Below are positions 1 through 8,621 of a stretch of 64,000 nt of DNA, piece by piece. Source of the DNA: Tritrichomonas musculus (Eukaryota; Parabasalia; Tritrichomonadida; Tritrichomonadidae); the NCBI GenBank assembly GCA_039105265.1, contig JAPFFF010000002.1, positions 6,448,001 to 6,512,000 of the forward strand, read 5' to 3'. The number at the start of each line of letters is the position of its first letter. The first letter of the stretch is position 1. Both the position numbers and the translations under genes were made by a program. Under the pieces are notes generated by a model. That model ran no database searches. It saw only the letters and a program-made list of their open reading frames with translations, and was not told where the DNA came from.

Positions 1-2
1 AT

Positions 3-1220
3 GAAAAAATCATTGAAGATTTATATGAAAAAATCAGACATCCACCAGTATTTAAATCAGATAACGAATACATCACCCCTTTACAAATTAAGGAAGAATA
101 TATTAAAAATATAGAGGAAGAAATAAAGCTTGTTCGTTCAGATTTATCTAAAGCGTTAGGATATCAACAATATGTAAATGAAGAACGACAAAGATTGATG
201 AAGATACCAAGAAATAACGAAATGTTAACTGAAAATTTGATCGAATACATAAAGAAACAAGTGAATTACTACCATAGAGATTTAATGCTTGAATATTTCG
301 ATATGTTCGTTGAAAAGGTTAAAGGGATGGTACCAAAAGATAAAAACTATGATTCAACTATTAAATCAATCTACCGAAATAGAAACGGAAAGAAAGCGAT
401 GAAAATTCTCGATTCATTTGCTGATAAATTAATTAACGCATTAACCACTATTTCTTACGGATTCAGAAACATTAAAATAAAGCCCTACGGGCAAGATGCA
501 GAGCATCATGGTACGATGAAAGAAACCCAAAATGGTAAAGCATTTATGCCATACAGAACTGTCGAAGATTTAATGAAGAACAAATTTACAAATATTATCG
601 AAAAAATATATAACTGTATCTATAATTTCATAAAAGATGAGATTGAATGCATACCAGGAGATAATGAATTAACATCCTCCGAATTTGTTAAAATATATGC
701 TGAATCGTTAATGGGAAACATGAACAATGCAATAATAAATAATTTACCTGCAATTCTTGATGATGAATTTAGCGATAGAATTGAATATTTGAAAGAAGAT
801 TTATCCGCTAATGTGGTGATAAAATCCATCAGTTACGGAAACAACGAACAAGCAAGACCTATGGTCGCGGCACCTCGTGCCATTAAAGCATCAACTAAAC
901 CCGTGGTTGAAGAAATAGAAGATGAGACCTATGGTCGCGGCACCTCGTGCCATAATGAACAAAGCGCCAATGTTGTAGTTATTCCGAAAGTGAATCCAGA
1001 AAATAAAAAAGCTATTTCGATGAATCTTGAAAATTTCATTGAATCTTTACCGGATGATTATATAGAACTTAAAGAATTAACAGAAATGTATAATAAATTC
1101 TTTGGCGTTAATATTTCAACGCTTAGTTTAGGTAAATTAAAAGGATTTAAAGAAAATTTCGAAATAAAACGTAAAACTGTAAATAAAGTTAAAAGTACAT
1201 ATTACAAACGAATATGTTAA
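3..1220 (+). CDS. Unrecognised charged protein of element A, 5' end outside window
   Basis: The frame is open from the first bases of the window through the stop at 1218-1220. The first ATG that can be used inside the window is at 195-200, but charged, coding-like sequence continues upstream, so the start probably lies before the window. The visible protein is rich in Lys, Glu, Asn and Ile and has no signal peptide or membrane segment. Its last 65 or so residues form a compact stretch beginning near NLENFIESLPDDYIELKEL, which could be a small helical (winged-helix-like) domain; that is a guess. Between the two parts lies a low-complexity linker holding two copies of a 28-bp GC-rich repeat. 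I do not recognise the family, and no counterpart is visible in element B. Confidence 0.75.
   Translation, partial: EKIIEDLYEKIRHPPVFKSDNEYITPLQIKEEYIKNIEEEIKLVRSDLSKALGYQQYVNEERQRLMKIPRNNEMLTENLIEYIKKQVNYYHRDLMLEYFDMFVEKVKGMVPKDKNYDSTIKSIYRNRNGKKAMKILDSFADKLINALTTISYGFRNIKIKPYGQDAEHHGTMKETQNGKAFMPYRTVEDLMKNKFTNIIEKIYNCIYNFIKDEIECIPGDNELTSSEFVKIYAESLMGNMNNAIINNLPAILDDEFSDRIEYLKEDLSANVVIKSISYGNNEQARPMVAAPRAIKASTKPVVEEIEDETYGRGTSCHNEQSANVVVIPKVNPENKKAISMNLENFIESLPDDYIELKELTEMYNKFFGVNISTLSLGKLKGFKENFEIKRKTVNKVKSTYYKRIC
856..883 (+). repeat. 28-bp GC-rich hairpin repeat, copy 1
   Basis: Identical to 926-953. Contains the hairpin GGCAC-CTC-GTGCC. Read in the host frame it encodes PMVAAPRA. The offset of 70 bp to copy 2 is not a multiple of three. 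Confidence 0.9.
926..953 (+). repeat. 28-bp GC-rich hairpin repeat, copy 2
   Basis: Exact second copy of 856-883, read in a different frame (TYGRGTSCH). Both frames are open, so the gene stays uninterrupted through both copies. Confidence 0.9.
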
Positions 1221-1236
1221 AACAGGTTTCAAATTT

Positions 1237-1346
1237 ATTTTTTCGTCAAATTCACAAAAATAAATTTTCAATCATCAACCCCTCAAAACTTTTCTAGAAA
1301 TTTTTAATGTGTCCTGTCCTGTCCTGTCCTCCTGTCCTGTCCTGTC
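1237..1346 (+). repeat. About 100-bp direct repeat with CCTGT units, copy 1
   Basis: Near-identical to 13301-13404 in the same orientation: TTTTTCGTCAAATTCACAAA, then TTTTCAATCATC, CTCAAAACTTTTCTAGA, then a run of CCTGT pentamers. It lies between the stop of the first gene and the 3' end of the convergent AT-hook/bZIP gene. It may be a terminal or internal repeat of element A or a shared control region. Confidence 0.85.
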
Positions 1347-1401
1347 TTCATTTAATTTTTTTATCCTTTTCAATATTTTTGTGAACCTAAAGGTCCTTGG
1401 T

Positions 1402-1686
1402 TCAGTGAGCCTCTGCATTACTTAAACAATTTACCTTCGTCCTTAATTCCTCTAACTCTTTCTTTTTACGTTCTCGGTACGCTTTTTGTTGAAGTCTTCG
1501 TGCTTGAATTCTTTCTTCTTCTGTGTTGTATTTACGTTTTCGTCCTCGTGTACACTTAACCTCAATTACTTCGCGTAGCTCAGGGCTTTCAGCCCGTTCT
1601 TCCTCATATTCTGGTTTAGTTTGTTTCTCCTTTAACTTCTTAATTACTGGAGTCTCAATAAATTCAGTTACGTTAATTTCAGTCAT
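1402..1686 (-). CDS. Small AT-hook/bZIP-like basic protein (94 aa), element A
   Basis: A 94-aa basic protein whose second half reads RGRKRKYNTEEER followed by ARRLQQKAYRERKKKELEEL. The first part resembles an AT-hook (RGRK core); the second resembles the basic region and first leucine heptads of a bZIP factor, with the zipper very short. The same order of motifs occurs in the 93-aa protein of element B (61111-61392), so this is a conserved gene of the family. A DNA-binding, probably regulatory role is inferred. It is transcribed against its neighbours, and its start faces the 62-aa gene. A GC-rich hairpin segment at 1570-1595 sits where this protein is 12 residues longer than its element B relative. 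Confidence 0.75.
   Translation of the reverse strand: MTEINVTEFIETPVIKKLKEKQTKPEYEEERAESPELREVIEVKCTRGRKRKYNTEEERIQARRLQQKAYRERKKKELEELRTKVNCLSNAEAH
1570..1595. repeat. GC-rich hairpin segment inside the bZIP-like gene
   Basis: TTCGCGTAGCTCA followed by the perfect hairpin GGGCT-TTC-AGCCC. The segment at 13403-13430 has the same layout (TTCGCGAAGCTCA followed by AACCC-TTTA-GGGTT). It lies in the part of the bZIP-like protein that the element B relative lacks. Confidence 0.6.
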
Positions 1687-1810
1687 TCTTTTTACAAAAA
1701 TAAAAAAATTAAAATATAAAAAATTAATAGTTATATTTATTTAAAACATTAATCATAAATAATAAATGAAAACATGATATCTTCGTTTACTTATTTTTAA
1801 TTTATTTTAA

Positions 1811-1999
1811 ATGTCAAGAAAAGGAATTCAGGTTATGAGTTGGAAACAACATCAAACACCAACTATGAAAATTAATAATAAAACACCTCTGCACCCACCA
1901 ACGCACAAAAAAGAAGATCTAACAGTTATTCAAGGTTCAAGTTCACAATCAAACGCCAAACAGTTAATTATAACTAAAAAAGATACTAATTCATACTAA
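1811..1999 (+). CDS. Small basic protein (62 aa), element A
   Basis: A short Pro/Thr/Lys/Gln-rich frame with an AT-rich leader ending in TTTATTTTAAATG, like the leaders of its neighbours. It lies directly upstream of the 175-aa gene on the same strand. In element B the gene upstream of the 175-aa homologue encodes a longer Pro/Lys-rich protein (62616-63044) with a similar PLH-PP stretch, so the two may be positional counterparts; sequence similarity is too weak to be sure. No domain recognised. It might be non-coding, as the frame is short. Confidence 0.5.
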   Translation: MSRKGIQVMSWKQHQTPTMKINNKTPLHPPTHKKEDLTVIQGSSSQSNAKQLIITKKDTNSY

Positions 2000-2040
2000 T
2001 TATTACAAATTCATTAAATGAAATTTTTAATTTAAAATAA

Positions 2041-2568
2041 ATGATCAAACGAAAAAATCATAATATAGGTGTAAATGCTAATGTCTCAATAGAACCAAAC
2101 GCCGCCTCCTCATCAAATAATAACTTCAATAATAACATTTACGTTCAAACTCCTTATCCAGCTGAAGTTAAAACAGAACCGTCAACATTTACTGAACGTG
2201 AGGTTGTAATTCAACCCGAAACTGTATTAGAACCTGATGTAAGAACATTAATTTTAGAAACTTATGCCTCAATTCTTTTGAATAAAGATAAGGCATTAAT
2301 TTCAAATTTGATATCGAAACAAACTATTATTATTCCTTTAGCGGATTTAGTTAATATTATTCGAATTATGACTGATGGAGATGTTGAAATAAGAGTTGAT
2401 GAGGATTGTTCGTGTTGCGCGGCTAGGGTCTCACCAATTAAAAAGATTGAAGCAATTAAAATTATTAAAGATAATGTGGTGGTAACTGATTTTAAACAAG
2501 TTTTCAATAAAGAGTATAACGAACTAGTTAACAACTACCACGTTAACTTAAAATATGTTGTTGATTGA
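2041..2568 (+). CDS. Conserved 175-aa protein of the element family (copy A)
   Basis: Homologous over its full length to 62057-62584 in element B, which is also exactly 175 aa. Shared stretches include the start MIK+R....GV.ANVS.EP.AA, a low-complexity Asn-rich linker, and a folded C-terminal half: LILETYASILL, KALISNLISK, EDCSCCAARVSPIKKIEAIK and YNELVNNYH.NLKY. The adjacent cysteines are kept in both (CSCC here, GCC there). No signal peptide or membrane segment. I do not recognise a characterised family. Conservation of length and of the Cys pair between two otherwise rearranged elements suggests an essential function, perhaps structural or in replication, since here it sits next to the polymerase. 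Confidence 0.85.
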   Translation: MIKRKNHNIGVNANVSIEPNAASSSNNNFNNNIYVQTPYPAEVKTEPSTFTEREVVIQPETVLEPDVRTLILETYASILLNKDKALISNLISKQTIIIPLADLVNIIRIMTDGDVEIRVDEDCSCCAARVSPIKKIEAIKIIKDNVVVTDFKQVFNKEYNELVNNYHVNLKYVVD

Positions 2569-2654
2569 TGAATAAATTTATTTCTGTTCGTTTTCAATAT
2601 TTCAATAAATTTATTTTTAATTTATTTTTTATTTTTTTATTGCTATATAAATAA

Positions 2655-5600
2655 ATGAATAGTAAACTGTTGTTAAAACTAACGAAACGCGAAATATTAA
2701 AGTTACCTGAATTCGATGATATGAGTGATTTAAAGCTTAATGAATTAAGAGAAGTTCTTAAAGATATGTGTTATGATTTAAAACTAACTAATCCTACTGT
2801 TAAACAATACAAACAAGCTTACAAACAATATATCACAAAAATTAACATTGAACGTGAAAATCGTTTACGTGCTCAATTAAGAAAAGTTGAACGAGCCGAA
2901 CGGGACGTTGAGGCTCGAAGAGCCGATGATGAATTATTCAATTCGATTAAATCAATGAAAAATGAATACAAACAAAAACAAAAACAAAGAAATGAATACA
3001 AACAAAGAATCAAAAATGAAGCTATTAGTGAACGTGAGGCAGTAAATGATTTATTTAAAACCAATTCTATTTATGAAGATACTAAATCAGTAGATAGACA
3101 GCATTATGAGGAGTTCGTTACTGATAAAAAGGAATTCCAAAATGAAATGAAGAAGATGATGATTGACGCAAAGAATAAAGTTGGTTTCGAAGTTAATATT
3201 GGTGATGATGGAGAAAAACAACTCGCTTTTACTAAAGTTCTCGAATACCTTCACAAAACTCAAAAAGGTTCCATTTACCCTGTGGTATTAGCTCGTGAAT
3301 TAAATGGTCGCGAACGTTGGTTTACTGTCAACAACACAAACAACGTCAAAGCAATGATCGGTCATATATTAGGCGAGATATCCGTCGGTACTGAAGCATC
3401 GGACACAAATCCAATGGTCATGGATGCATTTCAACCTGATTCGTTCAAAATTGTATTCATTAACAAAGAAAAGAAAGGCAAAAGCACTTCTTTCACTGGT
3501 TTGGTCAGAGATTCTGAAACGAATGAAGTAATACCCGAAGAATTCGAGTTATCAGATGATTTTAGAGCAGCTCCTGAAGGTTCATTCTTCCCCTACATCA
3601 ATTTAACGTCTATCGATCTTTCATGTCTTCAAATCTTCAACTCAGTGAATAAAAACAATTACACCGATTGCTGTTTCGTTTACGCCTGCATTCAGTCAGG
3701 AGTATTTACAGAGGATGAGATTCAGAAGATGAGGGAAATCATTCAAACCAGATCGTTACCAAACAGAAAGATTAAAGAAATCGCTGAGGCTTTTAAATGT
3801 CATTTCAAAGTTACGAGGATTGATGAAGAGAGAAAATCGAGACATCAACACAGAACAACTATCGATACAACGAAGCTTAAGAATGCAAAACAATATAAAC
3901 GAATGGTTAAACTTCTCCTGTATAAAGACCATTACATGCTCCATTTCGATTCATTACCAGTAACGATTTATTACCTGAAGAACATGAATGATTTAGATAA
4001 ACGTTTTGGTGATTTATCCCAATCAAGACGACAAAAAATAACCGGCATTAATTCCGAGAACGGTAATCCTGAATTTAAACCTTTCCGATCATGCGTAATA
4101 ACTGTATTAAGAACCATGTTTGAGCTTAATTTATTCCGACCAATTAATCAATGTGAATCAGACATTTTATCGACATGTGAGTTTGATAGTCATTTAAACG
4201 ATTACGTTGATTTGGAATTTAATGAAGAATTATGTTGTGAGTTAGAAGATGATACACCGAAAAAGATTACGGAATGGAGTAAAATATATTACGCCGATTT
4301 TGAAACAGACACCACTGTAAACCCTCATGACCCTTATTTATGCTGTGTTTGTCATAAAAATGAATGTGGTAAATTGATGGGTTGTAAATTTACGGGAGAG
4401 AATATATCTGGTCAATTATTAAACTATCTCCAACACAATTCTTTGACGTATTTCCACAACCTTAAATATGACGCTTGCTTCTTCATCAATGACGAAGAAT
4501 GGGAATCATCTGTGACACAACGATCTGGAACAGTATTGCAGATAATCATGACAAAGAAAATGACATACAAGAAAAATGGAAAAGAAATGACATGGGCGAA
4601 ACGACTAACTTTTCGAAATAGTTACTCACTCATTCCTGCTCCATTAAAAGCGTTTGCGTCAATGTTCAATCTGAAGGTTCATAAAGAAATCATGGCGTAT
4701 AAGATTTACACCAAAGCAAACCGTCAGAAAGGATTCGTCACTGTTAAGGAGTTTTTTGATCAGAGGAATTAATTAAAGACTATGATCAAATTGTGAGCAA
4801 TGCTAATTTAGCGAAGGCTTTGAAAGGAGATAAGTTGGACTTAATGAAATACGCATATTTCTATTGTATGAAGGATTGCGTCGTTCTGATGGATGGTATG
4901 GATAAATTCAACAATGATTTAAACGAAGTGTTTAAAGAAACTAAAAAGGAGTTTTTAGGCATTCATCAATTCATTTCCATTTCCGCCCTCGGTTACGATT
5001 TCGCACGAATTTACGGATGTTTTAACGGATGTTATAAACTTTCTGGTAAACCTCAAAACTTCATTCAACGATGCGTTAGCGGAGGTAGGACAATGACGGC
5101 AAATAATCAAAAACAATATGTTGAGGGAAGGATTCAAGACTTCGATGCTGCGAGTTTATATCCTTCAGCTATGAGTATCATGGATGGAGTCCCTAAAGGA
5201 ATTCCTAAAATTGTACCTAATGGAATCAGTAAAGATGAATTAATGAAGTACGATACATTCTTCGTTGAAGTTAATATAACTGAACTAAAACCTAAATCTA
5301 CAGTTCCATATGCTTTCGGTCAAGTGTTTAAACTTTCTGACGCAGGTAGTAAGTTATTCGGTAATGAACCAGTTAATAATTACCTTCTCGACAAAATCGC
5401 TTTATTAGATTTGATTGAATTCTACGACATCAAATATGAGGTCATTAGAGGATTATATTTCAATGAAGGATTTAATAAACGCATTAATCAATTCGTTACC
5501 AAACTCTTTAACTTACGGTTGAAGTATAAGAAGATGAAGAATCCGCTTGAAAAAACAATTAAGTTATTATTGAATTCCATTTACGGAAAATCGATACTGA

Positions 5601-6280
5601 AGCCCATGGTTGATGAGGTTAAATTAGTCAAACGTGATAAATTAACTTCTTACATTTATAGAAACTATAACTTTATAAAAGAAGTCACTATCGAAAACGG
5701 AATCAGTAAAGCATACGTAAAGAAAATTAAACCCATTAATAAACATTTCAATCTTCCTCAATTCGGTGCTTCTGTCCTCAGTTGGTCAAAGCATATCATG
5801 AACTCAGTCGTAAGTACTGCTGAACAGAATGACATAGCCATTTACTACACAGATACTGATTCAATTCACATAAAAGAAAGTGATATCGATAAGTTATCCA
5901 AAATTTATAAAGAGAAGTATGGAAAAGATTTGATTGGTTCAAGTATGACTCAATTTCATTGCGACTTTGATTCATTTAGTGGTGCAGTCGGCGAGATTCA
6001 TTCACGAAAACTCATTGCTTTAGGTAAGAAATCATATCTTGACATTTTAGTTGATGAAAAAGGAAATGAAGACTATCATGTGAGAATGAAAGGCGTGCCA
6101 AAACAATGTATCATTAACAAAGCAAAACGCATGGGAATCACTATCGAAAAGTTATATGAGCGTATGTATGAAGGAGAAGAAATTGAATTTGATTTGAAAG
6201 ATGGTATGAATTGCTTCAAAAAGACTAAAACATTTCAACAAATCACTTTACCTCAATTCATTCGAAAAGTTAAATTTTAG
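2655..6280 (+). pseudogene. Family B DNA polymerase, protein-primed type (copy A), broken
   Basis: Recognised by a complete order of family B landmarks and by close similarity to the polymerase of element B. There is a highly charged N-terminal region, then a Cys...His stretch beginning NYTDCCFVYACIQSGVF, the exonuclease motifs YADFETDT (about 4290), YFHNLKYDACFF (about 4450) and YFYCMKDC (about 4860), the polymerase motifs DFDAASLYPSAM (about 5140), LLLNSIYGKS (about 5565) and YYTDTDSIH (about 5845), and a GVPKQ segment. This is the DNA_pol_B_2 group used by linear plasmids, Polintons and related viruses, which prime on a terminal protein. The copy is broken, with about one break; the landmarks remain well preserved, so the damage looks young. 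It follows the 175-aa gene by about 85 bp. Confidence 0.92.
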
Positions 6281-6306
6281 AAAAATAATTTTAGCTAGTT
6301 TTTTTA
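6281..6306 (+). promoter_or_regulatory. TAGCTAG-centred gene-start/gene-end motif, copy 1
   Basis: AAAATAATTTTAGCTAG followed by a T run, directly after the polymerase stop and about 40 bp before the next ATG (6338). Two further copies precede the next two genes at the same spacing. Confidence 0.75.
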
Positions 6307-6337
6307 AATGATTTTATTTTTTATTTCGATATAAACG

Positions 6338-6754
6338 ATGGGAATTGACTATAATATTTATATTTTCAATAGCCAAATCTACGAAATCAAATCAATTGTA
6401 AACGGAAACGAGGCAGCTGATGGATTTGATCAAGTAGTAATTTGCAGAAAAGATCAGAAAAAGTTTGAAAAAGATATTGATCCGAATAGTGATTATCAAG
6501 AATATTTAATTGAGGAGTCCTTTGAAGTACATGATGAAAACTTTAAGTTACGCGAACCTGACGGAATTGATGAATATCAAAGAACATTTTACAGTATTTG
6601 TCGCATTGATTGGTATTATAAACATCATGTTTATTGGTGGGAGAAAGATAATTATCATAAATTTTATAAAAAATATAGAAGTCGTTTAAACATTTACAAA
6701 TACAATGTCACGGAGAACGATTCGGTATTTATGATAGTTGAAATAAGCTACTAA
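6338..6754 (+). CDS. Unrecognised 138-aa protein, element A
   Basis: An acidic, aromatic-rich protein with a tyrosine/tryptophan cluster near residues 88-105 (RIDWYYKHHVYWWEKD) and no signal peptide or membrane segment. It is the first of three small genes in a row, each with a copy of the TAGCTAG-centred motif about 40 bp upstream, so it probably forms its own transcription unit. No counterpart is seen in the visible part of element B. Function unknown; accessory genes in this position of virus-like elements are often host-interaction proteins, but nothing here shows that. Confidence 0.75.
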   Translation: MGIDYNIYIFNSQIYEIKSIVNGNEAADGFDQVVICRKDQKKFEKDIDPNSDYQEYLIEESFEVHDENFKLREPDGIDEYQRTFYSICRIDWYYKHHVYWWEKDNYHKFYKKYRSRLNIYKYNVTENDSVFMIVEISY

Positions 6755-6755
6755 G

Positions 6756-6780
6756 AAAAATATTTTAGCTAGTTTTTTTA
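6756..6780 (+). promoter_or_regulatory. TAGCTAG-centred motif, copy 2
   Basis: AAAAATATTTTAGCTAG plus a T run, starting just after the stop of the 138-aa gene and ending 34 bp before the ATG at 6815. Confidence 0.75.
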
Positions 6781-6814
6781 AATAATTATATTCTTTTATA
6801 ACTAATAAATAACA

Positions 6815-7291
6815 ATGCCTAATGAAATATTCACGCGAATTACTTTCGATTCTGTCGAAATTGCTGATTTTGTGTATAGATTCTTTGAGAATGATTTGAC
6901 AAAAAAAGAAGCTGTTAAATATCATGTATTTGAATGTAACACGAACTATAAGGATTATTTAGAGAATGATGAAGAAGAAGATTATGAATTATATTTAGAA
7001 AAAGAAAAAGATGAAAGTGTTAAATATATGCAAGATTTGATTTATGAATTATGGTTTCATTATGAGGCTTATTTTCGAGGTTTTGATGATTTCGGTTTAA
7101 GTACTAGACTATATCGAAAAGATAATTATATTATATTTTGTACTGGTTGGCATCCTTTATTCGAAGTAGCTGAATATATCAATAAATTATTTAATGTACA
7201 TGTCATTGCTGAAATTGATGAAAAACTTAGTGAATCATGTGATGATATAATAAGACGTGTAGAATATAATATTCAAAATATGAGTAAGTGA
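6815..7291 (+). CDS. Unrecognised 158-aa protein, element A (Api92-like C-terminus?)
   Basis: An acidic protein with a Glu/Asp/Tyr-rich middle (about residues 50-75). The C-terminal third, with YIIFCTGWHPLFEV followed by a helix and LFNVHVIAEID, recalls the 'aromatic, T-W-P, helix, strand' ending of phage Api92/DUF1281-like proteins, but the match is by eye only. It follows motif copy 2 and precedes motif copy 3, so it is the second of three similarly spaced small genes. No homologue in the visible part of element B. Function unknown. Confidence 0.72.
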   Translation: MPNEIFTRITFDSVEIADFVYRFFENDLTKKEAVKYHVFECNTNYKDYLENDEEEDYELYLEKEKDESVKYMQDLIYELWFHYEAYFRGFDDFGLSTRLYRKDNYIIFCTGWHPLFEVAEYINKLFNVHVIAEIDEKLSESCDDIIRRVEYNIQNMSK

Positions 7292-7321
7292 GTTAAAATT
7301 ATTTTTGCATGAATTTTTAGG

Positions 7322-7345
7322 AAAATATTTTAGCTAGTTTTTTTA
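7322..7345 (+). promoter_or_regulatory. TAGCTAG-centred motif, copy 3
   Basis: AAAATATTTTAGCTAG plus a T run, 32 bp before the ATG at 7378. The three copies share over 20 positions, including the whole TTTTAGCTAGTTTTTTTA core. Confidence 0.75.
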
Positions 7346-7377
7346 TATTATTTAATTTTTTTATAACTAATAAATAA

Positions 7378-7830
7378 ATGCCAACAATTAACAAATTCGT
7401 TGAAACAATCCTAAATGCTGTCGATTTTGAACCTACAGAAATAATAGTTACGATTGATATAAAATTTTACTCATGCGATTACGGAATTAATGTTAAACCT
7501 TTATTAGTAATTGTGAAAAACAAAAATGAAAGTAAAACGAAAACATTTAATATATCATCATTAATGGAGTTATTTAAAACACATAAATTATATTTATTAG
7601 TCAAAGAAAACAAATATCGACGATTAAGCAGAGATCCTCAAAACATGATTATCGATCCTGTGGTTAAAGAATTTGAAGAACATAAATATTATAAATATTC
7701 AATTCAGAAATTATTCTTGATGGATGAAATTGAAAAATATCAAAAGATTCGAAGTAAGGCATTAGAAATATTGAAAAGCATTAATGAAGATGCTAAGGAA
7801 GCTGAATTACCGCCTGAAATTCTGGAGTAA
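7378..7830 (+). CDS. Unrecognised 150-aa protein, element A
   Basis: A soluble-looking, Lys/Glu-rich protein, last of the three small genes that follow TAGCTAG motifs. It ends 5 bp before the convergent 255-aa gene. Size and ending (HKYYKYSIQ, a charged helix, then PPEIL) resemble the 149-aa protein of element B at 63084-63533 (YSYYNYSIE, a charged helix, then TPELF), so the two could be diverged relatives; the rest is too different for certainty. No enzyme motif seen. Confidence 0.75.
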   Translation: MPTINKFVETILNAVDFEPTEIIVTIDIKFYSCDYGINVKPLLVIVKNKNESKTKTFNISSLMELFKTHKLYLLVKENKYRRLSRDPQNMIIDPVVKEFEEHKYYKYSIQKLFLMDEIEKYQKIRSKALEILKSINEDAKEAELPPEILE

Positions 7831-7835
7831 TGTTA

Positions 7836-8603
7836 TTAATCATCATTTAATCTTACGTGTGGTGTGTTAACTGGTTTAATCTTCATTGTTACAAACATCG
7901 GAGAATTTAAAATAATTGGTTCATACATGAAATCAACTAATTCAAGTTCAATAGTTTTAAATGAATCAATGTTAACTATATTTTTAATTGGTTTCCCAAA
8001 TGTTTCAAAATTAACGATAACGGGAACTCCATCTTTAATGAAAGTATCAACATTTCCGATTACTGAAGGATTATATTCTCTTTCACCTATGTTCGAAATT
8101 ATCCCTTTACCTTGTTTTGAAATTAAATATAATTTATTTGCGTAATCTAAAATCGGGATATCGAATATGTAATCATTGCCAGTTTCAAATATTATATTTA
8201 ATGGAGCATCTATTAAACCAGTAACTAAACGTGCTCTATGTGTTATTTGAATGAACGAAAAATTCTTTACAGGAGTTATAACAATTTTTTTGTTTTCAAT
8301 CCTAGACAGAAAAACGTCTTTAACTTTTTCAAGTTTAGTCATCATTTCTTTTTCCGATAATGAATACTTATCGTCGAATGTAATTTCATAATTCAATTTA
8401 TCAGAATCAATAACTATTTTATCAGTATTTGTTGTGATTAATATATTTGCTTTGGTGTTGAGCGATGATATGTGATATTTAATATATTTACATTCCCAAG
8501 GTATGTTAATATTTGCTCTTATTTTTGAATAACTGTATCTTTGATTCCCTTCAGCATCAGTGTCATTTCTTTTATCTTTTGTGCTTTGAATTGATAATAA
8601 CAT
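7836..8603 (-). CDS. 255-aa conserved protein, possible minor capsid/jelly-roll protein (copy A)
   Basis: Homologous over its length to the 244-aa protein of element B (54322-55056). Shared stretches include NINIPWECKYIKYHISSLNTKANIL, HRARLVTGL, LPILDYANKLYL, a YNPSVIGNVDT stretch and the ending FMYEPIILNSPMF. The protein is beta-rich by eye, without signal peptide or membrane segment, and of a size usual for single jelly-roll minor capsid or penton proteins of Polinton-type viruses. That capsid role is an inference from size, predicted strands and linkage to a fibre gene; no diagnostic motif is known to me. Its start codon is 18 bp from the divergent fibre start, exactly as in element B. Confidence 0.7.
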   Translation of the reverse strand: MLLSIQSTKDKRNDTDAEGNQRYSYSKIRANINIPWECKYIKYHISSLNTKANILITTNTDKIVIDSDKLNYEITFDDKYSLSEKEMMTKLEKVKDVFLSRIENKKIVITPVKNFSFIQITHRARLVTGLIDAPLNIIFETGNDYIFDIPILDYANKLYLISKQGKGIISNIGEREYNPSVIGNVDTFIKDGVPVIVNFETFGKPIKNIVNIDSFKTIELELVDFMYEPIILNSPMFVTMKIKPVNTPHVRLNDD

Positions 8604-8621
8604 TTTTTAATATTAAATAAA
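8604..8621. promoter_or_regulatory. 18-bp divergent intergenic spacer (copy A)
   Basis: All of the sequence between the start codons of the 255-aa and 1409-aa genes. The spacer is AT-only and just 18 bp long, the same length as in element B (54304-54321). Any promoter elements must lie in this spacer or inside the coding regions. Confidence 0.6.

Noticed and set aside
2811-3064. Charged coiled-coil N-terminus of the element A polymerase as a separate terminal protein gene
   Set aside because: No separate start or stop supports it, and element B shows a similar charged region fused to its polymerase.
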